From an uncultured Muribaculaceae bacterium (lineage in GTDB: Bacteria > Bacteroidota > Bacteroidia > Bacteroidales > Muribaculaceae), in contig CAJTZS010000008.1 in assembly GCA_910584055.1 (NCBI GenBank), positions 40,196 through 104,195 of the forward strand: a DNA stretch of 64,000 bases. Direction: 5' to 3'. Each line of letters begins with the position of its first letter. Within the stretch, counting starts at the first letter, position 1. Below the pieces are notes generated by a model. That model worked only from the letters and a program-made list of their open reading frames with translations. It did no database searches and was not told the DNA's origin. The position numbers and the translations under genes were made by a program. Below, piece by piece: positions 50,344 through 60,500 of the stretch.

Positions 50344-51159
50344 ATGGCAACAGAGAAAAAGAATGACAAGGAACGCAGTGTGGAAGAGCGCCTCAAAGCC
50401 CTCTATCAGCTGCAGACATACCTCTCGGAGATCGACCGCATCAAGATCCTTCGCGGTGAACTTCCCAACGAAGTGAAAGACAGGGAGGATGAGATCGTCC
50501 GTTTTCAGACCCGCATCGCAAAACACGAGGACGAGATAGTCGGTCTCAACAATCTCATAAAGACCAAACAGGGCGAAATCGTTATGCGCCGCGAGAAAAT
50601 CGCAAAATACGATGATCAGATCAACAACGTGCGCAATAACCGAGAGTTTGCATATCTTGAAAAAGAGAAAGAATTCGAAAGCCTTGAGATAGAGCTTGCT
50701 GAAAAGAACATTCGCGACGCGCATACTAAAATCGAGGCTAAGGAAGCTGAGATTGAACACGATAAGGAGGAACTTGCAGACAACGAGCATATCCTTGAGC
50801 AGAAAAAGAAGGAACTCAACGACATTATCTCGGAAACCCGTCAGGAGGAAGAGTCAATCCGCGAGAAAGCCAAAGCCCTCGAGCCCCTCATCGATGATTA
50901 TACCCTCGCTGCATTCAAGCGTATCCGCAAGAATGCCCGCAATGGTCTTGGTATCGTCAGCGTGCAGCGCAACGCATGCGGAGGCTGCTTCAACCGCATC
51001 CCGCCGCAGCGTCAGCTTGAAATCCGCATGCATAAGAAAGTTATCGTATGCGAATATTGCGGACGCATCATGATTGACGCCGCACTTGCAGGTGTCGAGG
51101 AGGCTCCGAAACCCGAGGCTACCGAGAAGAAAAAAGGACGCAAGTCTGCCGAAAAATAG
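50344..51159 (+). CDS. coiled-coil protein with C4-type zinc ribbon (CdsZ-like)
   Basis: A long coiled coil (residues about 15-190: RLKALYQLQTYLSEIDRIKI; VRFQTRIAKHEDEIVGLNNL; EAEIEHDKEELADNEHILEQ) is followed by a C4 zinc ribbon, ACGGCFNRIPPQRQLEIR then VIVCEYCGRIM. A Lys-rich tail ends it. The family (zf-RING_7) often lies next to nif3-type genes, as it does here, and may act on nucleic acids. Function not established. Confidence 0.87.
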   Translation: MATEKKNDKERSVEERLKALYQLQTYLSEIDRIKILRGELPNEVKDREDEIVRFQTRIAKHEDEIVGLNNLIKTKQGEIVMRREKIAKYDDQINNVRNNREFAYLEKEKEFESLEIELAEKNIRDAHTKIEAKEAEIEHDKEELADNEHILEQKKKELNDIISETRQEEESIREKAKALEPLIDDYTLAAFKRIRKNARNGLGIVSVQRNACGGCFNRIPPQRQLEIRMHKKVIVCEYCGRIMIDAALAGVEEAPKPEATEKKKGRKSAEK

Positions 51160-51169
51160 CCGACAGTCA

Positions 51170-51502
51170 ATGTATTATGTGAGAAAACGCATGGAAGTGA
51201 GCGCTGCCCATAGACTCGACCTGAGCTATGAGAGCAAGTGCTCGCAACTCCATGGACATAACTGGATAATCATTGTGGAATGCCGTGCCAGGGAGCTGAA
51301 CGCCGACGGCATGGTGGCAGATTTTACTCTGATAAAAAACAAGATAATGAACATGCTCGACCACCGGGTGATAAATGATGTGCTCCCCTTCAATCCTACT
51401 GCGGAGAACATTGCCCGCTGGGTGGTTGACACCATCCCTTCCTGCTATCGCTGCGAAGTGCAGGAAAGCGAGGGGAATCTGGCTGCATATGAGGAAGATT
51501 AA
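51170..51502 (+). CDS. queD: 6-carboxy-tetrahydropterin synthase
   Basis: Second step of queuosine precursor synthesis. The start is MYYVRKRMEVSAAHRLDLSY (51170); the longer frame is out of context. Zinc ligands are in SAAHR and LHGHNWIIIVE, the catalytic Cys is in YESKCSQLHGHNW, and the end carries YRCEVQESEGNLAAYEE. 110 aa is the short QueD form. It overlaps queE by 14 nt. Confidence 0.93.
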   Translation: MYYVRKRMEVSAAHRLDLSYESKCSQLHGHNWIIIVECRARELNADGMVADFTLIKNKIMNMLDHRVINDVLPFNPTAENIARWVVDTIPSCYRCEVQESEGNLAAYEED

Positions 51503-52088
51503 CGAGATATTCTATTCCCTACAAGGGGAAGGGCATCACGAAGGGTATCCCTCGGTGTTCGTCCGTTTTTCGGGATGCAATCTTAACTGCTCTTTTTGCG
51601 ACACAGCCCACAACGAAGGCATATATATGGATGATGACGCGATAATTCGCGCCATCAATCTGTATTCTGCCGATTGGGTTGTCCTTACCGGAGGAGAACC
51701 CGCAATGTGGATAGACGAGGATTTCATCCACCTCCTCAAACGCGCCACCGGAAAGAAGATAGCAATCGAGACCAATGGAACTTACCCCGTGCCGGAAAGC
51801 ATCGACTGGGTTACAGTCAGCCCTAAATCAGGGTTCGAGGGAGCAGGTGACGCCCCGGTGAGGGTGAAACACGCCAACGAAATCAAAGTTGTAGATCTCG
51901 GTCAGGATCTTGACCCTTATTTCAACCTGCCGTGTCGGGGAGAAGATACAATCATGTATCTTCAACCTTGCTACGTGCCGGACGAGGAGCAGTTCCGGCA
52001 AAACCGTCTCAGCACGGTGCGCCGCATCCTGGCGGACCCCAAATGGACATTGTCGGTGCAGCTACACCGTTATTTGGACATACCGTAA
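51489..52088 (+). CDS. queE: 7-carboxy-7-deazaguanine synthase (radical SAM)
   Basis: Start MRKINEIFYSLQGEGHHEGY (51489), 14 nt inside queD, so the two are coupled. The radical-SAM cluster is GCNLNCSFCDT (CxxxCxxC), the GGEPA motif is LTGGEPAMW, and IAIETNGTYPVP follows. It converts carboxytetrahydropterin to CDG. Its end overlaps queC, on the other strand, by 19 nt. Confidence 0.94.
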   Translation: MRKINEIFYSLQGEGHHEGYPSVFVRFSGCNLNCSFCDTAHNEGIYMDDDAIIRAINLYSADWVVLTGGEPAMWIDEDFIHLLKRATGKKIAIETNGTYPVPESIDWVTVSPKSGFEGAGDAPVRVKHANEIKVVDLGQDLDPYFNLPCRGEDTIMYLQPCYVPDEEQFRQNRLSTVRRILADPKWTLSVQLHRYLDIP

Positions 52089-52708
52089 GCGTAAGCCAAG
52101 GCCTCGGCCCGTTCGACGCATGTGCCGCATTTGCCACAATGCTTTTCGCCACCTTTATAACATGAATAGGTGTGGTCATAATCCACGCCGAGATTCTTGC
52201 CTATAACGGCAATTTCACCCTTGGTTATATTAGTATAGGGCGCAATGATGGAGACTCCGTCATATGTGCCCTCTTTCATTGCTTCGGACATTGCATTCAC
52301 GAAACCTTCGCGACAATCAGGATAAATTGCATGATCGCCACCATGGTTTGCTATCATAACGTGCTTCAGTCCTCTTGATTCAGCAAGACCGCAAGCAACG
52401 GAAAGCATGATGCCGTTACGGAAAGGGACCACAGTCGATTTCATATTCTCATCCGCGTAATGACCTTCCGGTATCGCTTCTGCACCGGAAAGCAGCGAGC
52501 TTTCAAAATATTCCCCCATGAATTTCAATGGAATCACAAGATGCTCCACACCGAGCAGATTGCATTGCCAACGTGCACACTCAGTCTCCCGGGCATTATG
52601 ATTTGACCCGTAATCGAACGTTACGGCCAACGCAATGCGATCCTTCATGTCATGAAGAAGCGTTACAGAATCCATCCCCCCTGATAATACTATAATAGAA
52701 TCCTTCAT
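52070..52708 (-). CDS. queC: 7-cyano-7-deazaguanine (preQ0) synthase
   Basis: ATP-dependent conversion of CDG to preQ0. The PP-loop is IIVLSGGMDSVTLLHDM, and the zinc site at the end is SCYKGGEKHCGKCGTCVERA. PFRNGIMLSVACGLAE and YTNITKGEIAVIGKNLGV are also typical. Full length at 212 aa. Faces queE and lies downstream of queF. Confidence 0.95.
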   Translation of the reverse strand: MKDSIIVLSGGMDSVTLLHDMKDRIALAVTFDYGSNHNARETECARWQCNLLGVEHLVIPLKFMGEYFESSLLSGAEAIPEGHYADENMKSTVVPFRNGIMLSVACGLAESRGLKHVMIANHGGDHAIYPDCREGFVNAMSEAMKEGTYDGVSIIAPYTNITKGEIAVIGKNLGVDYDHTYSCYKGGEKHCGKCGTCVERAEALAYAYGMSK

Positions 52709-52712
52709 TCCA

Positions 52713-52768
52713 ATGTGTAATGTGTAATGTGTAATGTGTAATGGGCAATGCTTAATGCTTAATGTTAA
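52713..52768. repeat. ATGNNTA heptad repeat overlapping the end of queF
   Basis: Four units ATGTGTA are followed by ATGGGCA, ATGCTTA, ATGCTTA and ATGTTAA. The last two and a half units are coding: read leftward they give the final residues of QueF (..FNIKH, stop). Confidence 0.75.
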
Positions 52769-53234
52769 ACATTAAACCTAAAGCCTCGATCTTTCTTTGC
52801 TTCACCATCTCCTGATGGTCGGAATCACCCATATTGGCAAAAGGGTAAATTGAAATCCCGCCGCGCGGCATGAATACGCCTCTAACTTCTATATACTTCG
52901 GATCCATGAGCGCCGCCAAATCTTTCATTATAATATTCACGCAATCTTCATGGAAGTCACCATGGTTACGGAAACTGAAAAGATAAAGCTTAAGGCTCTT
53001 GCTTTCCACCATTCGTTCCCGAGGAATATACGTGATATATATATGTCCGAAATCAGGCTGCCCCGTCTTAGGACAAAGCGTAGTAAATTCCGGGCAATCG
53101 AAAGTCACCACATACTCATTTTCCGGATGTTTATTCTCGAAGGTCTCCAATAGAGACGGATCGTAATCCGTGGGATACTTCACCCCTTGGTTCCCCAAGA
53201 GGCTCACTCCCTCAAGTTCTTTTACTGTTCTCAT
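52752..53234 (-). CDS. queF: preQ0 reductase (NADPH-dependent, short type)
   Basis: Reduces preQ0 to preQ1. The catalytic Cys lies in VTFDCPEFTTLCPKTGQPDF and the QueF signature in YIPRERMVESKSLKLYLFSF, RNHGDFHEDCVN. 160 aa is the usual unimodular form. With queC, queD and queE it completes the pathway from the pterin to preQ1. Its last codons lie in heptad repeat DNA. Confidence 0.95.
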   Translation of the reverse strand: MRTVKELEGVSLLGNQGVKYPTDYDPSLLETFENKHPENEYVVTFDCPEFTTLCPKTGQPDFGHIYITYIPRERMVESKSLKLYLFSFRNHGDFHEDCVNIIMKDLAALMDPKYIEVRGVFMPRGGISIYPFANMGDSDHQEMVKQRKIEALGLMFNIKH

Positions 53235-53342
53235 ACAAAATATCTGCTTTGACCACTTCGGTCTAAAGTTTCTATCTACAAAATTAATAAATCATCACCA
53301 TTTTTTCAAAACTATGGAGTTGTTTAAACACCCCCATTACAT

Positions 53343-53569
53343 TAAATTCCCATTTATCGCACTGATAAGACTAAACTTTCGCGTGAAGGTGTTGCATAAC
53401 TCGATTTTCGTGTTGCAAATTGTAGGGATGCACCATGGTGCATCCGCCAATAAATTGATAATCAGGTATTGAAAACATCGGATGCTCCGGGGAGCATCCC
53501 TACATTTGAGAGTTATGCAACATCCTCTCGCGGAATGAGGATTCGGTCAGTGCGATAAATGGGAATTTA
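53343..53569. mobile_element. MITE-like element, 227 bp with perfect 23-bp inverted ends
   Basis: The ends (53343-53365 and 53547-53569; TAAATTCCCATTTATC.. and its complement) are exact inverted copies. Inside are nested inverted pieces: TGTTGCATAACTC facing GAGTTATGCAACA, and GTAGGGATGC facing GCATCCCTAC, with the palindromes GGATGCACCATGGTGCATCC and GGATGCTCC-GG-GGAGCATCC between. The whole can fold into one long hairpin. It encodes nothing. A target-site duplication is not obvious. Confidence 0.7.
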
Positions 53570-53779
53570 GCTGTGATAGAGCCTACTTTAAAAAGTGGAT
53601 GATTTTATAATAATTGAAGTTGTAAGTTCTCAACATGTCGAGGCAGGGTAGGAAGTTTTTAAGCGGCCGGGCAAGTTAATTTTTGTTAACAAACATTAAT
53701 GGATATTGTCATCTATGGGCAATTTGTATACATTTGTGACTTAATATTGTTTAGTGCTTTCCCAAAAGTTACCTGCAAG

Positions 53780-56700
53780 ATGTTTTCCATAGCAAAAAAC
53801 ATTCTCAAATTATCCACTATCGTACTTTCGATATTCGTAAGTACCCCCCCCACAAGTAGTTACGCGTCCGCATGGCATAAACAATTTTCTGACACCTGCC
53901 AGGGAATCAATCTTCACAAAGCCAAAGAGTTTCTTAAATCCGGTTCCTATAAACCCCGACAGACAATGATTGTCGGCATTATAGATTCGGGGCTTGACAC
54001 TTTATGCTCCGATGTAAAGCCCGCTTTATGGGTAAACCCCAAGGAGAGGCCCGATGGGAAAGATACCGACGGCAATGGATATGTCGATGATATTCACGGA
54101 TGGAATTTTCTTGGCACCGCCGACGGCTCTTTCAACATGACGAGCGCCGGCACGGAGGAATATCGCGAGTTCAAACGCCTGTTCCCCAAATACAAAGGTG
54201 TTGACAGCACTGCCATTGCGGACCGTAAGGAATATGACTATTATATGCGGATGCGCAAAAAAGCCGGCATCGACTCTTACCTGAAATTTTTTATATACAA
54301 CGCCGTAAAAGACGATGCATACTCATATATAGATTCAATTGTCCGCGCACGTAAACCGGAAACAATCGACACTATCTCAATCAACGGGGTCGCCCTTGCC
54401 ATCGAGGACGATTCAATTGCAGGGCAGGCTTTCCAGACAATCGGTGTTGACATGCTCCGGCTCGGCGTGGGGGCTCCATGGAAAACTGCACTGAAGGCTC
54501 ACCGCGATAATTTCGAACTGATGCGCAAGCGCATCGACGGCATAGAGAACGATACCGACAAGCGTCTGCTGATGGGTGACAACCTTAAAGATGAGTCGGA
54601 CATTTTCTATGGCAATAACATCCTTCAGGCCGAAGGATGCGACCACGGCACGTTCGTTGCCGGAGTGATTGCAGGGCAGGGTGTTATTGACCCGAATATA
54701 AGCGGCATATTTCCTGAAGCCAGGCTGATGATACTTCGCGCTGTGCCAAACGGCGACGAATACGATAAAGATGTATCGACAGCAATAAGGTATGCCGTTG
54801 ATAACGGTGCGAAAATAATCAATCTGAGCCTTGGTAAAATGACCTCTCCCGACTCGACGATGGTAAACCATGCAATTGAATATGCACTCGAACATGATGT
54901 TTTGCTTATTCAGGCTGCCGGAAACAGCCATCTCAATATCGACTCAATCCCATATTATCCCACAGCCTTAAGAAACGACGGATCTTTTTATCCTAATTTT
55001 ATCCGTGTTGGAGCGTCTACACAAAAAGGGACAATCAGCGGGATGTCGAATTATGGCAAGCGGAAAGTGGATTTATTGGCTCCGGGACAGGATATCACCT
55101 CCAATACCGTTGACAACAAATTCATGAGCTCTTCAGGCACCAGCATCGCCGCTCCTGTAACGGCGGCGGTAGCCGCCATGATCCGCGCCTATTTCCCGGA
55201 ATTGAAAGCTGAAGAGGTTAAGGACATATTAGTAAAAAGCTGCCGGAAATCAAACATTTTAGAGAAAACATGCAGGAGCGGCGGAATACTCGATGCCGCC
55301 GAAGCTATACGCCTCGCCGCCGACAAATCATTATGGACAAGAGTGGAGAGCATGTCGGGGGATTCCCTACAGTGTCACATGAAAGGACAGCATTTTTATC
55401 CGACCTGGATAGAGAAAACTCCCTGCTTTTACTATAACGTGAATAAGGGAGGGAAAGCAAAGTATTACATTGCCAATGCCGCCACCGGCAAAAAGACACT
55501 GCTCATAAAGGACATGGATGATTTCGTGGCGAAATATGCCGCAATAACCGGAGACACGCTCGATCCCGTTTCGCCTGCGCTTTACGGCATAACATTCGAA
55601 CCGGGCAACACAAAATCATTCACCCTGAACAAAAAGGGTAAACACATGCGCTACGATATAGCCCGCGGCACTTTAAAGGAATTCACTCCCGGCACGGATA
55701 AGAAGCCTAAAGCTAAGGGGTTGAATTTCGGACGGGATGCACACAATCCTGATTCCACTTATTCCATGCTCGGTTCGGGATATGACCTTTTCCTGCGCGA
55801 CAACCGCTCGGGCGCAATTACCAGAATCACCCATGACGGCGTTGAGGATGCTGCCCACACATACCGTTGCAAGAAAGACACTACAACCGGCAATGCATCC
55901 GGTTTCTGGGCGGGGAACAGATATATCCAGTTCATGCAAGACAACAGGGGGATCGGAGAGATGGGAATAGTGCGCTCGCTCGAAAAGGGGCGTCCCGTGG
56001 TAGACACATTTAAAATGCCGATGCCCGGAGATTCATGCATCCGCCGTTTCCGCATATATTGGTATAATCCGGAAAACGGGGAAGGAAGATACCTCCCTAT
56101 TGACAAATATCCCGACCAGAATGTCGAGATGAATTATCATTACACTCCTGAAGCCCTTTTCTTTACGCGCAAAAGCAGGAAGGGTGACAAGATTGACCTT
56201 TGCAGGGTAAATGTGAAGGACGGTACGGTAGACGAGATTATAAGCGAGTCTTGCGAACCCCATATGAACCTGACACTTTTTAATTACAGGATAATTGACA
56301 ATGGCAAGGAGTTTATCTGGTGGTCAGAAAGAACGGGGCGGGGCAACTACTATCTCCTCGACTCCGATGGGAAACTAAAAAACCGCATCACCTCGGGCGA
56401 AACTTTGGTGGCAGGTGACATAGTGCGCATGGACACGGTCGGACGCTCCATTATATTCAGAGGATACGGAGGCGAGAAGGATGTAGACCCTTATTACCCG
56501 CTATATTATAAAACATCCTTAGACGGTCGCAGACAGCATCTCCTCACTCCGGGTGATTACGTGCACGAGCTTAACCTGTCGGAAGATGGGAAATATGCCA
56601 TCGACAAATATTCCCGCGTAGACGAGGCACCTGCCATTCGGGCTTTTGCCGTTTCCAATCCGGAGCGTCGTCACGAAATCGACAAGGCAGACATCACCGC

Positions 56701-57499
56701 CCTCGAAAAAGGGGGCTGGGTAAAGCCCCGCCGCATCAAGGTCAAGGCTGCAGACGGAAAGACGGATCTCTACGGTGTGATGTTCGTGCCATCCCGGTTG
56801 GATACGACAAAGAAATATCCCATAATCAGCAATGTGTATCCCGGTCCGCAAGATGATCAGATAACCCGTGATTTCGCCATAGATGACAACGGTAACCAGA
56901 GCCTTGCCGAGATGGGGTTCATAGTGATCACATTCCCTTCGAGGGGCAGCTCGCCATTACGCGGCAGGGATTTCTACACATACGGGTACGGTAATCTCCG
57001 CGACTATCCCTTGGAAGACGACAAGAACACCATCGAACAGTTGGCGGTGGAATATCCCTTTATCGACCTCGACCGCGTGGGCATCTACGGACATTCGGGA
57101 GGCGGATTCCAGACCGCAGCGGCAATGATGACATATCCCGATTTCTATAAGGTCGGTGTTTCCGCATCGGGTAACCACGACAACAACATCTACATCCAAT
57201 GGTGGGGAGAGGCATTCCATGGACTCTCCGAAATCCCGACCAATATGCAATTGGCAGGCAATCTGAAGGGAAAACTGTTGCTCATAACCGGTGACGAAGA
57301 TAAAAACGTACCCCCGAGCAACACATACCGTCTTGCGGACGCACTGATAAAGAAAAGGAAACGCTTCGATATGTTCGTCCTCCCGGGTAAAGACCACGGC
57401 GTGATGTGCCCATACTATCAGAACCTCATCCGCTACTATTTCAAAGAGAATCTCCTCTCCCCGCGCAAAGAAGACATCGACATCATAAACCACATCTGA
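53780..57499 (+). CDS. secreted fusion of a subtilisin (S8) and a prolyl-oligopeptidase (S9) domain
   Basis: Start taken at MFSIAKNILKLSTIVLSIFV (53780), which gives a signal peptide; 1239 aa. The S8 triad is D69 (IVGIIDSGLD), H289 (CDHGTFVAGVIAG) and S455 (SSGTSIAAPVTAAVA), with LIQAAGNSH as oxyanion Asn. From about residue 560 a beta-propeller-like section follows, and the last ~250 residues are an S9 hydrolase: S1106 (IYGHSGGGFQTA), D1174 (LLITGDEDKNVP), H1206 (GKDHGVM). Both active sites look intact. The stop is 1 nt from the SusC start, so it is coupled to the transporter. Likely degrades proteins to peptides at the surface or in the periplasm. Confidence 0.88.
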   Translation: MFSIAKNILKLSTIVLSIFVSTPPTSSYASAWHKQFSDTCQGINLHKAKEFLKSGSYKPRQTMIVGIIDSGLDTLCSDVKPALWVNPKERPDGKDTDGNGYVDDIHGWNFLGTADGSFNMTSAGTEEYREFKRLFPKYKGVDSTAIADRKEYDYYMRMRKKAGIDSYLKFFIYNAVKDDAYSYIDSIVRARKPETIDTISINGVALAIEDDSIAGQAFQTIGVDMLRLGVGAPWKTALKAHRDNFELMRKRIDGIENDTDKRLLMGDNLKDESDIFYGNNILQAEGCDHGTFVAGVIAGQGVIDPNISGIFPEARLMILRAVPNGDEYDKDVSTAIRYAVDNGAKIINLSLGKMTSPDSTMVNHAIEYALEHDVLLIQAAGNSHLNIDSIPYYPTALRNDGSFYPNFIRVGASTQKGTISGMSNYGKRKVDLLAPGQDITSNTVDNKFMSSSGTSIAAPVTAAVAAMIRAYFPELKAEEVKDILVKSCRKSNILEKTCRSGGILDAAEAIRLAADKSLWTRVESMSGDSLQCHMKGQHFYPTWIEKTPCFYYNVNKGGKAKYYIANAATGKKTLLIKDMDDFVAKYAAITGDTLDPVSPALYGITFEPGNTKSFTLNKKGKHMRYDIARGTLKEFTPGTDKKPKAKGLNFGRDAHNPDSTYSMLGSGYDLFLRDNRSGAITRITHDGVEDAAHTYRCKKDTTTGNASGFWAGNRYIQFMQDNRGIGEMGIVRSLEKGRPVVDTFKMPMPGDSCIRRFRIYWYNPENGEGRYLPIDKYPDQNVEMNYHYTPEALFFTRKSRKGDKIDLCRVNVKDGTVDEIISESCEPHMNLTLFNYRIIDNGKEFIWWSERTGRGNYYLLDSDGKLKNRITSGETLVAGDIVRMDTVGRSIIFRGYGGEKDVDPYYPLYYKTSLDGRRQHLLTPGDYVHELNLSEDGKYAIDKYSRVDEAPAIRAFAVSNPERRHEIDKADITALEKGGWVKPRRIKVKAADGKTDLYGVMFVPSRLDTTKKYPIISNVYPGPQDDQITRDFAIDDNGNQSLAEMGFIVITFPSRGSSPLRGRDFYTYGYGNLRDYPLEDDKNTIEQLAVEYPFIDLDRVGIYGHSGGGFQTAAAMMTYPDFYKVGVSASGNHDNNIYIQWWGEAFHGLSEIPTNMQLAGNLKGKLLLITGDEDKNVPPSNTYRLADALIKKRKRFDMFVLPGKDHGVMCPYYQNLIRYYFKENLLSPRKEDIDIINHI

Positions 57500-57500
57500 A

Positions 57501-60500
57501 ATGAACAGAAGAACTATCCTTAATTTACTGGCAATCCCGTTGGCGGTCTTGTTCTCAATCACAGCTGACGCAAGCGATTCCGACCCGGTTGTAAAAGTCG
57601 AGCTGACAATCGTTGATGCATTGAAAGAGCCGCTCCCCGGAGCCACGGTAAAAGTGAAAAACCGGACGCAAGGGAAAAGCGCTGACGCCGACGGCCACGT
57701 ACTGATGTATGTCAGGCCGGGGTCAACCCTCATAGTCAGCTACGTGGGCATGAAAAACAGCGAGATTAAGATTTCAGACAAGCCGTATAAGGGAGTCGTT
57801 GAACTGGAGAGCGACCATGCACAGCTCGACCAGGTGGTGGTTACAGGATATCAGCGCACAACAAAACGCCGGACCACGGGGTCAGTGGGTGTGCTATCCG
57901 CAGAAGACCTGAAAGGGACACCGACAGCCAACCTCGACATGTTGATGCAGGGTAAGATAGCCGGCGTAGATGTAAAAGCCCTTTCTGGCCGTCCCGGTGA
58001 ATCGGCCAAAGTCCGCATCCGAGGCACAAACACCATCACCGGTAACGCCGACCCGCTGTGGGTAGTCGACGGCGTACCGTTGCAGAAAGACATCCCATCG
58101 ATCTCCAGCTCACAGATACGGGCAGGAGACTTCAACGACATATTCACCAACGGTATATCCGGAATAAACCCCAACGACATTGAATCTGTAACTGTGCTTA
58201 AGGATGCTTCGGCGGCCGCCATCTACGGTTCAAGGGCTGCGGGCGGTGTGATTGTCGTCACTACCAAACGGGGCAAGGAGGGTAAGATAAGCATCTCCTA
58301 TTCCGGCAACGTTTCCCTCGTCACCAAACCGGGACGCAGCGCAAACCTCATGAACTCCGCAGAGAAGCTTGCTTTCGAACAGGAGCTGTGGGATGAATTT
58401 TCCGCCCGTAAATTTGCATCGGGACAACGCTATCCCGTCATCGGTGCAGTCGGACAGATACGCTCAGGTTATGGCAAATATAAAGGATGGAACAAACAGC
58501 AACAAGATGCCGAAATACAAAGACTCGGAGAAAACACCACTGACTGGTTCAACGAGCTTTTCCAGAACTCCGTGTCTACGAGCCACTATCTGTCACTATC
58601 CGGTGGTTCCGAAAAAATCAACTATTATGTATCCGGAGGATATGCATATAACAGCGGGCTTGTTAAGAAAACTGATTATGAACGCTACAATATCAATTCA
58701 AAGCTCGACATCAAACCGAGCAAGAAAGTAAAGATAGGCGTACAGGTAGACCTGTCAATGCAAAATGCCAACGGTCCGTCGGCAGGCGTTGACCCTTTCC
58801 GCTACGCATATTTCGCCAACCCATATGAAAAGCCGTATAATGCAGACGGTTCTTATTCCGCAGACGGAACATATTTCAATATGTCACACGCCAACGGAGC
58901 ATATGAACAGAACCTCCCCCCGGAGGGGTTCAACGTCATGCGCGAGATAAACGAGACATCAAACGAGAGTAAAAGTTTCTCAGCTTCCGCAATAGCCTCA
59001 ATCAGTTGGAACATCTGGGACAACCTTTCTTTCGAAGGTCTCGCATCATACGGATATACGGACAACAAGACTGATAATATAAACGGGACCAACACTTATT
59101 CCGCATGGCTTGACAGGCCATTCGAGGGTATGGCGTCATCCACCTCGAAACGTAAATACGGCTCAATATTGCAGACAGCAGCCTACAATACGAATTACAA
59201 CCTGCGCGGTCATTTCCATTACCACAAGGAATTTGCAAACATACATTATATAAGCGCACTTGCCGGAGCGGAAATACGCGGTCAATATTCGAAAAATATT
59301 TTCGAGAAAAGATACGGGTATGATCCGGTGTCGGGCAACTCCTCCATTCCGGTATACCCTGAAGGCACGAACGTTGATTATGCCACCCTACTCTCATATG
59401 CGGCAATCGTTGACGGCCTGTCGGGACAGAGCCGCATCAAGGATGCGTTTGCATCATTTTACCTCTCCCTCGATTATGTACTGATGAACCGATATGTCCT
59501 GTCGCTGACGGGACGAACTGACGGCTCGAACAACTTCGGCAGCGATGAACAATTCAACCCAACCGGTTCTGTCGGCCTATCCTGGAACGTGGATCAGGAG
59601 TCTTGGATGCAACCTTTGGCTCCATGGCTAAGCTCGCTTTCAATCCGCGCAGCCATGGGTTATACAGGCAATATCAACCGTTCCGTATATCCGCGCCTGG
59701 TGATGACATACTCCTCGCAATTCAGGAAGTCGGACGACCAGATGTATCGCATGGGATTCATCGGCAACGCCCCGAACCCTCACCTCCGCTGGGAAAAGAC
59801 ACGCGATATGAAGGTGTCTATAGACATGGGATTCTTCAGCGACCGCCTGCGCATTCAAGGAGAACTATACGACAGGCTAACGCGCGATGCCGTGTCTTCC
59901 CAACCTGTGGTATATTCCACAGGATTCGGAACCCAGAGTTTCAACACCTCCGAACTGCTGAACCAGGGTGCGGAGCTTTCCGTGAGCGCGACACCCTTAC
60001 GCACACAAGACTGGCACCTGACAATCGGAGCAAACATAGCTTGGAACCGCAATAAACTCCTTAAGTTCAACCCTCCTGCCGTCAGCATGTTCAACTCCAA
60101 CTACGTAGGGTACCCCATAGGCTCCGTAATTGCAGGGAAAGTGCAGGGAATCGACCCGACATTAGGTATATATACTTATGAGGTTCGCCCCGATGCGGCG
60201 ATGAACACTGCCGCTGACCGCGCCAAGTCTCAGAATTATGCATTCTATCTCGGAACGGCGAACGCCCCGACAAACGGTGGATATTCAATCTCAGTGGGAT
60301 GGAAGAAACTCAGCCTCAGCCTCGGCGGCTCATACTCGATAGGTGCAAAAGTGCTGAACAATATATCCGCACCCGGAAGCTATTCTACAATATCGGGATA
60401 TGGAGCCTCGGTTGTTGAAACCCCCGCCACTCAGGACAACGACCTTTACGTGTACCATTTCAACACTACGCGTGACCACATAAACCGCTGGACCACATAC

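Noticed and set aside
53170..53472. 100-codon open frame (+) next to queF
   Set aside because: Runs antisense to queF and into the MITE-like palindrome; no protein-like features.
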